Assembly: GCF_027596085.1 (NCBI RefSeq)
Contig: NC_072469.1
Coordinates: 14,043,232-14,107,231 of the forward strand
Reading direction: 5' to 3'
Source: Anoplopoma fimbria
Lineage: Eukaryota; Chordata; Actinopteri; Perciformes; Anoplopomatidae
DNA: 64,000 bases
Positions 23,860 to 36,318 of this stretch are shown in pieces. A program made the translations under genes and the position numbers. Below the pieces are notes generated by a model that saw only the letters and a list, made by a program, of their open reading frames with translations, had not been told where the DNA came from and searched no databases. The stretch's first letter is position 1; each line of letters starts with the position of its first letter.

Positions 23860-24020
23860 TTTTCAATCAAATGTTAATTTGAAGACGAATTTTGCTTCCT
23901 TTTTAACGAGCATTAAATTATGTTTAATTGCCCTTGCTCCTTCCCTTAGTATTAATTTATTCCTCCATTAAAGACTATTAGAATATTATTGCAAGAAGAG
24001 GCGGTAAATTTAACCTCTTT
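23860..24020. promoter_or_regulatory. Candidate conserved non-coding element
   Basis: AT-rich but complex sequence with several TTAAT/ATTAA homeodomain-like words (TGTTAATTTG, GCATTAAATTATG, GTATTAATTTATT) and no repeat signature. It resembles enhancers near vertebrate developmental genes. This is texture only and needs alignment to other fish. Confidence 0.3.
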
Positions 24021-25199
24021 CGCCCCGGTGTCGTGAGGGGAAAAAATCTGATATCTGAATCTGATGTTAGAAAGTACAAGACATTCTCTACCTGTGTATG
24101 TTGAACCCTGTGCTGCTGAGGCCTCTACATTAATCTGTTGGCATTCATCTCAGTTTGCCTGTAACTCTTGATGCCTACCTTCACTTCCTCCTTTTCACTA
24201 GCTTTCTGGTTCCTCTTGGCGAGATGCGTTTGATGCAACGCATCTTCATCACACTGCTAAAGCACTAAAGTGCACAGGTGGTTGGGGAAGCTTTTAGATC
24301 AAATTAAATGAACAATGGGAACCTCTGGTCATTTCTTGGTGGGGCTATAGATCCATGTAGCCCCACCTGACCGTTGCCATATGCCATTGAGGCGAGACCG
24401 TTTTCCAAAGCGATGTTTCCGAGCTCCAACAATGAAACCTTAAAGTCCACAATTCGCCAGATTACAAAAACAGCAGTCTGTCTGTGTTGTGTGGGAAATG
24501 TTGTAAACCAAAGGAAAATATTCCCAACAAAGTAAATAGACCAGGGAGCCAGCTGAGGATGATTGCACATTAAACAGATCGATAAAGTTTGATTTTCATG
24601 AACCACTCAGTGAAATGTCAGTCTTCAACATGTCAAATGACAGATTGTATTTGGCAGGTAAGCCAAAGTCTGTGGCCACTCTGACAAACACAGGGAGGGA
24701 CCTTCAGCTTGTTTGCCCTACAACTGGTAATTGCTTTAGTCCCCTGCCATAAAAGCAATAAAGCCTTATCGCTAGGTAAATAAAGCTGACTCATTACCGC
24801 CGAGGAGTGCTGTAAATATTTCCCAATTATCAATAATCCAGCGGGGTGGCGTCCAGTATGCACCCATTTCCCCCCCATGTCATCATAAAACTGATGCTAT
24901 AGCAACTAATGGCCGGTTGATAAGATAGTTCTGCATTCCTTGAGCTCCTCCGCCTCTTAAAGGGAAAATAGAAATCATGTGTGGACTGAAATATAATGTT
25001 GTTGGGCCCTCATACACCCTGTCTCTCTCCCTCTCAGACTGAATGGACAGCGAACCACTCAAAGGGATATCAGGTTTCTGTTTGTGTTGGTTCCATTGTG
25101 TCCTACACGGGGTGGTGGTGTAATTGCTCAGGAACAATACACAGAGAGTTGGCTGAACAATCGACGTGCCGGTTTGAATTGCAGAACCCTAGTGTTTAG

Positions 25200-25330
25200 A
25201 ATCGCGCCGCCGGCCTGCAGTTGAAGCCAAGATGGAGCTCGTAAACAGGCTCGGTCACAACGCAAACAAAAACCACAGAGATATGCTGACTGGGAACTGC
25301 CAGCTCAACTAATGCAATCATAATGTTTTC
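25200..25330. promoter_or_regulatory. Candidate conserved non-coding element
   Basis: Balanced, complex sequence (GTAAACAGGCTCGGTCACAA, ATGCAATCATAATG) including a forkhead-like GTAAACA word and an octamer-like ATGCAAT word. No coding frame and no repeat. Low-confidence call from sequence texture. Confidence 0.28.
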
Positions 25331-25734
25331 TCTCAAAAGAGTCCTGCTGTTGCGCCACTTGAAAAACTCCCCTCATTATTTTGAGACTTGAGTAGGCCTT
25401 TTGGGGGTTTTTTTCTCAGTAGAAATAGAAACTTCAACGTTTTGAAAAAAAACACCAGATCTGCTGAAGTTATGTTTGAAATTCCCACAATGGGGAATTC
25501 GAGTGTCGATGGAACTAATTGTCATCTATGGATGAGGTGGGAAAACAACCGTATATTTAAAGCAGAATCATTCCCCATTTCTTCTGGGGATTTAATGGAA
25601 CTATTTGGTCTCAAGGGCAACATTTTGACATATCACAAATTGTGCATCATAAAATATTAGTGATAAGTAATGGCACATCTAATGTTAAATTTGTCTCACT
25701 TTTTATTATATGCTTTTTTTGAATGCAAGGCTAG

Positions 25735-26195
25735 CGGGGTAGTTATGGCAATATCGGTCGGTCTGTAGGTATATCTTTTCAATCAAAATTTAGCACAGAC
25801 ATTTAATGGTCCCCAGAGGACATTTCCTGCTGACATTGATGATCACCCTGACATTCCCTCTCGCGCCACCATGTGGTTATCATTTACATTTTTTACTGAC
25901 AAATGTAATATCGTGTGAATTTCCATGAAATTTGGTTAAAAAGAGGATCCCAAGAGGATGAATTGTAATACATTTCCCTTTCCCATCATCCATAACTTAT
26001 GTGTTTAATGCTAATTAGTGAATGTCACCATGGTAAAACACTAAAATAAGATGGTGAACATGGTGACGTTACACCTGGTTAACATCAGCATGTTAGCATT
26101 GTCATTGTAGCTCATCTAGCTCAAAGCACTGTGATGTCAAAGTACTGTCCAGCCTCACAGAGCTTTTAGCACGAAGGTAGACTCTTAGTCTTGGT
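25735..26195 (+). repeat. Dispersed repeat B, first copy
   Basis: Collinear with 28030-28320 on the same strand. Shared words are TCCATGAAATTTGGT/GCCATGGAATTTTGT, ATTAG-GAATGT / ATTAGCAATTGTTAGCATG, AACACTA-A-TAAGATGGT and CATTGT. It ends with GACTCTTAGTCTTG after a segment rich in AGC and TTAGCAT words. The pattern belongs to a common fish interspersed repeat. No open frame; class not assigned. Confidence 0.6.
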
Positions 26196-26908
26196 GTCTA
26201 TTTAACTTAATTTTTATATCCGACACCAAGTCTTGTAATAGTGTCCTTTTCTGTAACTCTGTAATGATTTTAAAATAAATTACAAAATGATACATACCAG
26301 CTGTTTCTTTGTAGTCAAAAAGTAGTGTCAAAAAAACATCTTGCATTCCACTTGAATGACATATTAGCATTAGCTAAGTGCAGAAACTATATTAATTGGC
26401 TTTCAAATGCTTTTCATATGCTTTTTTAAGTTTTTGGCACTAACTTTGTTTCTCTGCATGGGCAACTCCCATCCAACAGGCTAAAACAAAAACAAAACAA
26501 TTATTATTGACCCATCTCTGCACTCCAACTTGTCATAAAAAAAAATGCTGAAATCAGAACTGCGCATAACATATACATCAGCTCCAAAAACACGGCAACA
26601 GATTTTCACATCAAACCTTGTTCACATACAGCTATTCATTGACGTTTGTTGATTTTTTCTGAGGTCCAGCATGAGCTTGCGGCAGCATTTTATTATATAT
26701 TTTTTTACTTTCCAGTAGATGTTGGAGCACAGTTTAATTGCTGCATGAATCATGCTTGTTCTGCATTCCCATGGCTGCGTATTAAATGCTTCATTAGACG
26801 GGCCAAGTGAACATTAGTTTCCAAAATCACTCCTCACCCCCCAGGCGCTGGAGTGTGGGTGTGATGTCGGCTTCTGGCTGAACGCCCACCTGTGTCATAT
26901 GGGCCGAC

Positions 26909-26913
<5 letters not shown>
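26196..26913. other. Non-coding spacer with a candidate conserved element
   Basis: The interval 26690-26830 (GTTTAATTGCTGCATGAATC, CGTATTAAATGCTTCATTAG) has the dense homeodomain-like words and complexity expected of a vertebrate non-coding element. The rest is AT-rich and featureless. Confidence 0.35.

Positions 26914-26988
<75 letters not shown>
26914..26988. repeat. (GT)37 microsatellite
   Basis: Uninterrupted run of 75 bases. Confidence 0.97.
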
Positions 26989-26990
<2 letters not shown>

Positions 26991-28029
26991 GAAAAAACCT
27001 GTGTAATTGTTTATTCCTTTGCTTAAATGTCAGGAGCTCATTGACTCAAAGTATTAATTTTGTTCTGAAGCTATAAGGCTGGGTGAGCCGTGCTACCTTT
27101 TGTTCCTCAGGAAGAACCATCCCTTAAATCTCCCCAGGCACATACAACTGCAACACTACAATTTTATTTCATGCTGCTCTTTGTTGATGTGCGTCACCCT
27201 GGGAGTGTTTTCCTGCACCGATTTAAGAAGAAATGGTGTTGAGCAACTGTCAAAAGTCATTTCTATTAATTATCCCCACCTCTCGTTAGAGCTAATCACC
27301 ACTTGTAGCGTCTCTTTGCCAGTTGTGACATGTTACGGATACAACTCACAGTTCACACAAGAAAGGCGACTTTGTGTAAGATGTCATCATATTACAAACC
27401 GATCCTAGGGCACATTTAGAAATAGTTTCACCGCTAAAGCATCCTCCCTTAAAACCTAAAGACCCCGCAGGCTGCTGAGCCAGCAATGAAAATAGATTGC
27501 AGGAAATATCAAAGTTGGCAACTTTCTGTAATTATTTTTTGGGGTATAAATTAAGAACTATAAGCAAAACTGAGTAAGCAAAACACATTCACTGTGTGTT
27601 TGCAGCACAGTTGGTGGCCTTTACGCTAACATGCATAATTACACTTTATTTGTCCTCTGTAATGTACAATAAAGACGCTAACTAGACCCACCCTAAAAGA
27701 GTGCTGAGAAACCAGTCAGACTAAACAAACCTCTCCCATATAACAGAGGGTATGTTATCAAGTTAACATGACTTAAATGAAACAGTTATAAGAGCTTGAC
27801 ATATCCACGCAGTCAGGCGTATAAAGACGCTCATGAAAGGCATGTAAGCTTATAATGGGACTGCTAATTTTATTGGCCTACAGCAGAGCAGAGTGTAAAC
27901 TCAACACCCAGTGTAGTTCAGCTTTTTATTTAACCACAAAGTTGAGCAAAACGATCTAAGTTTAGCTGTAAGTTGGAGAGTTTTGACACAGCAAAGATAG
28001 ATTATTTTTAGTTAGCTAGTGGCAAGAGT
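26989..28029. other. Non-coding stretch, nothing recognised
   Basis: A 102-codon plus-strand frame at 27100-27408 begins without ATG and shows no domain. No RNA gene or repeat identified. Confidence 0.5.
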
Positions 28030-28320
28030 CTCTAGGGGTTGCAATGTTGGTCCATTGGTCGGGCATCCACTTGGGCCAGACTGAAATATCTCAACAGCTA
28101 TGTGATAGATCGCCATGGAATTTTGTAGGAACATTCATGTAATGGATCCTAATCACTTTGTTGATCCCATCACCAAGTCAGAATTTATTTTTCTTATAAA
28201 TCTAAGGAAATTCCCATCAGCCTCAGCTGTACTTTGTGCTAATTAGCAATTGTTAGCATGCTAACACACTATACTAAGATGGTTAAAACACTACACCTAT
28301 CATTGTTAGAATGTTGCCTT
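28030..28320 (+). repeat. Dispersed repeat B, second copy
   Basis: Carries ATATCTCAACAGCTATGTGA, CGCCATGGAATTTTGTAGGA, CCCATCAGCCTCAGCTGTAC, TTTGTGCTAATTAGCAATTG and TTAGCATGCTAACAC in the order typical of the family, same orientation as the copy at 25735. The two are well diverged from each other, so both are old insertions rather than a recent local duplication. Confidence 0.65.
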
Positions 28321-30439
28321 TCTAGCAATCTTGGAAACCATCGGCCTTCATTATCGATCCTTCTGGGCTTCCCTTATAGCCAGCGGATATCCGGGCCAAG
28401 ACCTTCTTTACAGTCTGATTAACAACTTGAGAGGCAAGAAAGAATTGAGAATGAGTTGAAGTTGATTGTCGATTGTCTCACAAGTGGCCAGTTTTTACCA
28501 AAAAGCTAAAATGTCTTCACATAGCAGATGAGTTCCCAGATTGCATTTTGACGCCTTATCCTTACCTGTACTGTATGCAAACGAATCCTGCTCATACATG
28601 ATTGGTCAATACTACTCGGACCACAAAGGAAAAACCAGCACGCTTCCCATACCAAAATATTGTCCCGTTGCCTACAGATTCTGCATTTTTGGCTAATTTC
28701 TGATAATAAAGATTTGTTAGCATTTAGCTCAAAGCTTGGCCATAGACTTTGTCTTGTTTCTATTCTTTGTCTTTTCCTCTGCCCAGCCACTACTGCTCCT
28801 GCATCCCAAGCCCCAAAAAATACATCCCTTATTTCACAAAATGCGTCCCCGGAAAAACACATAAAACACCTGTTTATTCTTTCATGAAAAAATAGAATTT
28901 ATTTTTAACATATAACGATGACAAATGTGGTTGTCTATGCTTTTAGAAATATCTTCAACCTCTTTAGCAATTATGACACCTTTTCAACACAGAAGTCCAT
29001 GTGTCTTTAGCTGCAGACATTTGAATAAAATTGCTTGTACAGACATACAATTATTACATTTTTTTACTCACCCCGAACAATCACACACACAGAGAGACAG
29101 TCAGCTGACTGAGGCAGACTGAGGGGCTGGGGCCGGTGGTTGGGTTGGTGCCGGGGGGCCCGGCGGGTGTGTTTGTGGTTTGTTTGCCGGGGTAGTGGGG
29201 GGGGGGTTTACCCACAACGCTCTCTCTGGCACCAGCCAGTCCCGAAGGAGAAAAAAACAGCCTCTGTTCCTAGACGGATGCTGCCGCTTTGGGGATGTGG
29301 CAGGGCAGATCTGTGAGGGGAATAAAGGAGTGGGTTTGTGAGATGGGAGAATTGCCACTTAACATGATCAGTGATTAGAACATAGACAACATAATCATCC
29401 ATGTGATGCCTTAATGTGTCCTCAGATACACACTTAACGCTTTATGTTAAGTGTGATAAAAATAGAAATAATATATTTTTAAAAAACCAAAGTGATTTGC
29501 TTGCCATTCACTGCACTAAAATCACCAGCTACTACTGAGTGTGAGAAGAAAAAGATAATGTGTGTGCATGTGTAGGACTTCAGCTATTATCCACTCAGTC
29601 TGCCTCCACTATGATTTATTATTCTGTTTCCTAACAGAACCAGACAGGGCTCCACAAAATGAGCTTCCTAGTAATTGTCCCCTGACATGAAGAGGCCAGG
29701 AGTCGGCTTCAGAATATAAATATGCAGTAATAATGCCTTTGAGAACACAGCAAATTAAAAAATCGACTTATCACGGAGGCAGAGATCATATGGACGGCAG
29801 CTGACACGGCGGCAGAAAGGGAGAGGGGGGGTGAGGGATAGAGAGAACAAAGTGAACGTAAGTGAGAGTGAGAACAAGAGACAGACATCCGACACGAGAA
29901 AAAAATGTTTGAGAAAGAATGCAAACAAGGAAGTGGCAGACAGTGAGAGCTTGTGTGGGCAAATGAGCAAAGCAGTAAACATTAATTTATATTCCAAGGA
30001 GCCAAGATTCAGTTATTTTATTCCCTTTTTCTCTCCATTCCAGCCTCAGCAAAAATAAAAGCCAAATCTATGTTAAAGTTTTTAAAAAACCTGAATTAAG
30101 GCTGTCAAGTCAGCTCTGCAGTCACAAATCAATCTAAAGAGGTGCATACTGTATATTCCACATTCATTATTCAACAAAGTAAGCTAACCATTTCTTGAAG
30201 AAATGAAAATTTGAATGGTAGGTATTAACAACAAGTTTGAATAACTTCACGTTTACTCCTGTTGGTTTGTTTGTAAAAAAAAAAATCAATGAGACCAGCA
30301 ACTGGACCAGAACTAAAATGCAACAATGTATTATATTTTCCTTTGGTCTTGACCAAATAAATTGTGTCTCATAGTGGCACACTAAGCTTTCAACTAACTG
30401 CAATGTAAACCCACACACATCATTATTATAGTTAAGTGT
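28321..30439. other. Non-coding stretch
   Basis: Contains a G-rich segment at 29120-29207 (with G10 at 29197-29206) and a 10-bp hairpin at 29429-29455. No gene recognised. The 118-codon minus-strand frame at 28506-28862 has no motif. Confidence 0.5.
29429..29455. repeat. 10-bp perfect hairpin
   Basis: CACACTTAAC, loop GCTTTAT, then GTTAAGTGTG. It is too short for a microRNA precursor and no tail pairing extends it. Confidence 0.6.
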
Positions 30440-30620
30440 CTCGTTTGATACTTGCTAATCATGTGAGTCGTTAGTCAAGTAAACGTCAACCACACTCTTT
30501 ACTTAAACATAGGTAGTTTTGTTGCCTAAACCTAAAGTTCATTTGAAGACAGAAGGTAGAAGTTTATTTTAAAAAGTTACTCTGCTTGCAATGAGTGGAA
30601 ACTGACACACTTCCATGTGT
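30440..30620. repeat. Possible fish dispersed repeat fragment
   Basis: The words AAACGTCAACCACACTCTTT, TAGTTTTGTTGCCTAAACCT and AAGTTCATTTGAA resemble a common fish repeat of the form CCTAAACCTAAC...TAGTTTTGTTGCCTAAACCTAA. One copy only in the window. Confidence 0.3.
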
Positions 30621-33600
30621 TTGTATTAAAGGTTAAGCCAAAAAACTATTTCACACCTTTAGTTTTCAGCTTTAACAAATTGAAAGTGATCAATATAAGT
30701 TCTAATATGTTTTATCTGTTCTTTTTGTTTATTATACTCTTTTTGTTTACTTTTATTGTTAAATATTTTATTCAATAAAATGTTCTGCTTAATTTATTTA
30801 ATTGATGAATTGTTTTAATATTCATTTTCACAAAAAAAAGCACTTGGAAATTCTGTTTTTATTATCATATATGTACCTAACATGTATATTATTCCCTATA
30901 TTATACCCATGCCCGCTGCAGTTCAAACACCCTGACAGTTTGGAAAAGGTGGATCAAAGTGGATACTTTGAGACGGGCGTGGATGCTGAATAAAAGCAGA
31001 ATCACAGAATCATCATTTTGAGCACCTGCTCCATTGTAAACACGTCAATCAAATCACGCCGCTAATCCCTGTGTTTTACACACTTCAACAGCTCTTGCCT
31101 GAGCGGCTTCAAAATAAAGCTCACAGTCAACAAAATTACCAAGATCACCATTAACATTTTGTGGCAGGGTTTTTTTTTTAATGGGGGAATATGAGTGCCT
31201 GTACCAGCGAGATAAATTGCCTGGATAAAAAGATACTTAATTTCCAAAATCTTTCTTTCAACACTGACTGTATGTCAGCCTTGTAGCGACATTGCTCAAG
31301 CACTTTCACATGAGGAAATAGGATTTGCAAACATTTATTCACTCAAATCATAATGTGTCTGCCAAGAAGTGCTGTATTTATAGATTTTACAAATAATCCA
31401 AACATGGGAGTCAATTTATCAAACTGTACAAGAGGATGTTTTCTGTCATGACTGCCAAATAAAAACTTTCCCCGAAGTAATTAAATCTTCTTTTTCGTAT
31501 TAATCATGTTTTGCTTACCTACTGCGAGTCTTGTTTTTCCCCTTTAAGCTGTGTCTAGAGGCTACGCTGTGCCATCCTGTTTGAGAAGGGAAATCTTTTA
31601 ATTCAGGACCACAAACTCAGTGTTTACCCGGTGCGGCCGATGATTAGCACGATGCTAATGCGAGCCAACCTTTTTCTTTTTTTTTCTTTTTGGACCAGGC
31701 ATTGAACTTGCTAATGTTGTGTTTATGTGAGTGTGTTGGAGCATTAATGGCACATTAACTGGAGTCTTATCCAGAGGTCAAAGCAGCCCTCCGCCCTGCT
31801 TTTAAGGTCTTGTTGACTGTCAGTTCAAATGACATTTGTTGCACCGTTGCTTTCAAAGAGTTTTCCATGTAATGGGTGTTCCTGTCCTGGTAGAGGTGAA
31901 GTGGGTTCATGTTTTTTACTTGTGCGGCAAAGTTTTCCATCTGACAAAAAATCATGGGGAAATATGTTGAGAGACAAAATTAGAGCAAATGAAAGAGAGA
32001 GAGAGAGGGAAGACAAATGACTTATGAGGAGAGAGGAGGGCAGGAAAAGCCGCTTCCTTCCTCCCTCCGTCATGATCACCCAGGGGCCGTGGCCCTCGGA
32101 GCAGCCTCAGTATTTTTAACTCTAATCGGAGGGGAAATGCCACCTCGGGGTCCTCAGGGGTCGTTGGGGAGCCGGGAGGGAGCAGTCCAACGTTTCCTGG
32201 CCCATCCGGAGCCACACTGACAGGGACACCCAGGGCCGACCCCGGGCCCTGCGGGACGCCACAGCCAGGGTCAGAGAGCACGAGCTTTCAGTGTGGGTAT
32301 GTGAAAGAGTCATTGGAGGCAGAGCTGGACAGAGGTCGCTGAATTATAGATATTTCACTTCTTAGAGCCCTGGGAGAGCTGCCCATTAATATTTAGCAGA
32401 AATACTGTGTGTGTCAGAGAGGCGGAATGCATTTTCAGTTTTTTTTCTGTGCTAGTAAAACTTTTATTTTCTGTATGTTGCTGTATATTTGCATGAGAGT
32501 AGGCCTGTGTGTGTTTTTTTTAGAGCAGTAGTGGAAGCGTTTGGACCCCTTATGTAAAGAGCAATGTATAATTCGAATTTCCAGATACATTTAAAATTTC
32601 GATTTTTAATAAATCGTAACCCGTACATATTGCAACCCTGTTTCACGGCAGTTTATGAAATAGTCACAAAAAAATTATTGGTTTCATGCCATTTCTGTCT
32701 TGCCGCTCGGCACAACTTTTTCCGTCAGTCAGGCGTACGACAGTACGCTACAAAATGAAGTAAGCTTTATTTATTTCGTCAGAGCTTTGACAGTTGCTAT
32801 GACCACCACGAAAACAGATTCTAGTTGACCTTCAATTGACATTGTTTTTAGTGGCGTGCCACTCCAAGAAATAGACTGCATTTCATGACTTTTTCAGGAA
32901 CTGCCATGCGACTGTGCTGCAAATTGTTAGAGTAAATTTTGACACATTCTGACATTTAAAATCAGCCTTTATAACATTTATTTAAGCCTACATATCACAA
33001 CTTTTTCTAAAAGGACTTCGAATTTGCAGACACACTTTAGGTCTTTGTTTAGCTTCAACAAGATTGCAAATTCGATCATTATTTACCACGGGTTCACCAA
33101 TGAGGGTCAATCTATGGGAGTTCTTGGAACAGTAAAACTGCGAAAAATTTATAGGAACTAGAGGGAGCTCTTTTTGGTGGAGCTTGGAAAGGCGTCTTGT
33201 GACTGCTTTGATTCAAATGCAGACCACTTTCCCATTAGACCAGCCACAGCAGTCTTTTTCAAGACTGTGCAGTAGTTGGAATCTGGCTATAATCAAACCA
33301 GCAGCCCTGCGATGAGTCAACACAAGAGGACCCATTTATTAGTGACTTATTGCATATTAACGAATGCAAAACAAATTTGTGGTTTAAAATTTGGTATGAA
33401 GAGTTATTTTGGAGGGAAACTTGGGCTGATTTATCAATGTAAATGTTCTCAGTTACATTAGCAGCATTAACAATCTAAGCACCATGAAGAGTCGATAATC
33501 TTTCTATCTTCCACCTCATTTATATTTTCCACCAGATCAGATCTCAGTGAGCACAGCATCGTCCTGTGGTTTCATTCGCTGCTGTGGTGGTGTTAAGTTG

Positions 33601-34282
33601 TAATGATTCCTTTTGATTTCAGAGATCCGCACACGACAGAACTTAAAACCCGGAATTTAAAGTGACCTTGGTAAGACAAGACCTCCCTCTCCGCCACTTT
33701 TTATTTTTTATTTTGGGACATCCATATGCATGCAATCAAACTGTAACCACGCAAACACAAACCCACAGTCCCATCAATCTGATACAACACAAACTGTTGG
33801 AGGAGTTGCTAATCTTTAATCCAGATATTGAAAATTAGAGGCAGACTGCTGTCTCTCTCTCTCTCGCTCTCATCCTTTTTCTTCCTTCCTTTCCGAATGG
33901 AGAATCCCTCTCCCAGATCCTCTGGTTAGGAAAATGTTTAGCGGTCGGGCCCTGCTTCCTGTAATTACTCCATTATTCACATCCCACCGGTGGGGAGAGA
34001 CAGTGGGGCAGAGGGCGCCCAGGCTTTACCCAGAGTATGGCAGGGAATTCAGCACAGAATGTCAGACACGCACGCTGTGCATTCCCCACCGCGCTGCAGC
34101 ATACACACACACACGCACATGAACATCCAGCATTCAATCGACGCTGCAAATGTCGCTGCACTTTACACCCGTTCAATGCCTGGCTCAAATGATTGAGAGA
34201 GATTGATGTGAGGGCCCAGCTGCAAAATGAATTTGGTTATGCTCTGATCTCTAAAGGATAACACTCGCACACACACTCGCCG

Positions 34283-34286
<4 letters not shown>
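30621..34286. other. Unique non-coding stretch
   Basis: AT-rich 30650-31520 with no feature. A GA run lies at 31994-32010 and a GC-rich stretch at 32040-32330, where frames of 63-109 codons overlap on both strands. A CT run lies at 33851-33872. No gene recognised. Confidence 0.45.

Positions 34287-34364
<78 letters not shown>
34287..34364. repeat. (CA)39 microsatellite
   Basis: Uninterrupted run of 78 bases. The overlapping Val-Cys minus-strand frame is an artefact. Confidence 0.97.
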
Positions 34365-34366
<2 letters not shown>

Positions 34367-34904
34367 GGTCATGTCAGTGCAGTTTTAATGGAGTGGTCAA
34401 TCAGACAGAGAGTGAGCCAAAGCAGCGATGCAGCATCTCTATTGAATTAGAGCAGACATTAGCACCCGTCCCGTCTCTCTCGCCTTAGACTCTGTCTCCT
34501 CTATCGGCTGCACAGTACAAAGGGGCCAGCGCCTGCGGTCTCCGACGCCCAGTAGCGGCGACTGATCATAACCTAATTGGATTGATGTAACTTGTTTTCC
34601 GGCCCATTCAATCTAATTTGCCTGGAGCCAGCAGCATAGAAAATAAAAACTGTCAATATGATCCGTTCTTTTTGCTCAGTCTCTGTCTCTCTCTCTCTTT
34701 TTCTGTGGATTTCCAAGGGAAGGATGTGGGAGCAGGATGAGAGGATGAACTGTGCAGGAATGTGCAGATATAGACAGCAGTGCTGAGGGGTGTGGAGGCG
34801 ATTGAGTTTGAATTTAATTCAGCGTTCTAAGAGCTGAATTACATTTTTATTAAAATAAATTTAAACTCAGGTGTGATAGAAACAACTGTGTGTGGACTCC
34901 AGGT
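34365..34904. other. Spacer upstream of the Rex3-like LINE, with a candidate conserved element
   Basis: The interval 34540-34660 (CTAATTGGATTGATGTAACT, CCCATTCAATCTAATTTGCC) looks like conserved non-coding DNA with homeodomain-like words. The remainder holds a CT run at 34679-34702 and nothing else. Confidence 0.35.
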
Positions 34905-35078
34905 ACAAGTAAACCTTGTCACATGGTTACTGAGCAAACTGTGCCCGAAAAACCTACATCGTGCCGCCGCCCTGTGGGCCCACCACCCGCAGGGATAGGC
35001 GTAGAGGTCGAGTGCAGTGTGAGCTGGGCGCCAGGCAGGGGCGGGAACCTGGGCGTGCTGACCCCCAGCATCACAGAC

Positions 35079-36318
35079 TAGCTCTAGGGACGTGGAATGT
35101 CACCTCTCTGGCGGGGAAGGAACCGGAGTTGGTGCGGGAGGTGGAGCGGTACCAACTAGATATAGTTGGGCTCACCTCCACGCATAACACTGGTTCTGGA
35201 ACCAAACTCCTGGAGAGGGGCTGGACTCTATCCTTTTACGGAGTTGGCCAGATTGAGAGGCGCCAGGCGGGTGTGGGGATACTCACAAGCCCCCGGCTGA
35301 GCGCCGCTGTTTTGGAGTTTTCCCCGGAGAACGAGAGGGTCAACTGCGAATCCCGAGGGGGAAGTCTCTGACTGTTGTTTGTGCCTATGCATCAAACGGC
35401 AGTTCGGAGTACGCAGCCTTCTTGGAGTCCTTGGGTGGCGTTCTGGAAAGGGCGCCAACTGGGGACTCCATAGTTCTTCTGGGAGACTTCAACGCTCATG
35501 TGCGTAATGATGGAGAAACCTGGAGGGGTGTGATTGGGAGGAACAGCCTGCCCGATCTGAACCTGAGTGGTGCTTTGTTGTTGGACTTCTGTGCTAGTCA
35601 TGGACTGTCCATAACAAACACCATGTTTGAGCATAGGGAGGTTCATAAGTGTACTTGGTACCAGAACACCCTAGGCCAAAGGTCTATGATCGACTTTGTA
35701 GTTGTGTCATCAGACCTGCGGCCGTATGTCTTGGACACTCGGGTGAAGAGAGGAACAGAGCTGTCAACTGATCACCACTTGGTGGTGAGTTGGATCAGGT
35801 GGCGGGGGAGGCTGCCGGACAGACCCGGTAAACCCAAATGTGTGGTGAGCGTGAACTGGGAACGTCTGGCTGAGGACCCTGTCCGCGAGGTCTTCAACTC
35901 CCACCTCCAGAATAATTTCTCATGCATCTTGGGGGAGGCTGGGGACATGGAATCCGAGTGGGCCATGTTCAGATCCTCCATTGTGGAAGCTGCTGCTAGA
36001 AGTTGTGGTCGGAAGGCGATCGGTGCCTGTCGTGGCGGCAATCTGAGAAGGAAGGAGGCTGTCAAGCTGAAGAAGGAGGCCTTTCGGGCTTGGCTGGCCC
36101 AGGGGTCTCCTGAATCAGCAGGCAGGTACCGGTTGGCCAGAAGGGCTGCAGCTCCGGCAGTTGCTGAGGCAAAAACCCGGGTGTGGGAGGAGTTCAGGGA
36201 GGCCATGGAGAAGGACTTTCAACTGGCTTCAAGGAAGTTCTGGCAAACCGTGAGACGAGTCAGAAAGGGGAAGCAGGGCTTGTCTCAGGCTGTGCTCAGC
36301 AGGGGGGGAGAACTGTAG
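35079..36318 (+). pseudogene. Endonuclease half of the LINE ORF, frameshifted
   Basis: The N-terminal frame covers 35079-35371 and opens with L-G-T-W-N-V-T-S-L, the first conserved APE motif. The frame shifts by one base around 35340-35370 and continues from 35368 with L-T-V-V-C-A-Y-A. Later motifs are intact: L-L-G-D-F-N-A-H-V near 35478-35504, S-M-I-D-F-V-V-V and S-T-D-H-H-L-V-V near 35764-35787. The D, N and paired H residues of the endonuclease site are present. The position where many APE endonucleases carry Glu in an E-T-H motif reads S-T-H here (near 35180); I recall the same in relatives but cannot verify it. A basic linker follows ([12 protein letters not shown]), ending at TAG 36316-36318, which interrupts coding that resumes in the same frame. 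Confidence 0.8.

Larger units (their letters stand above)
22920..25734. other. Unique non-coding stretch with candidate conserved elements
   Basis: GC-rich from 22990 to 23420, with a TATAAAAA word at 23364-23371 that I do not take as a promoter. No gene recognised. The intervals 23860-24020 and 25200-25330 are listed separately as candidate conserved elements. Confidence 0.45.

Noticed and set aside
29429..29455. Hairpin as a microRNA precursor
   Set aside because: The stem is only 10 bp with a 7-nt loop and pairing does not extend; too short for a precursor.
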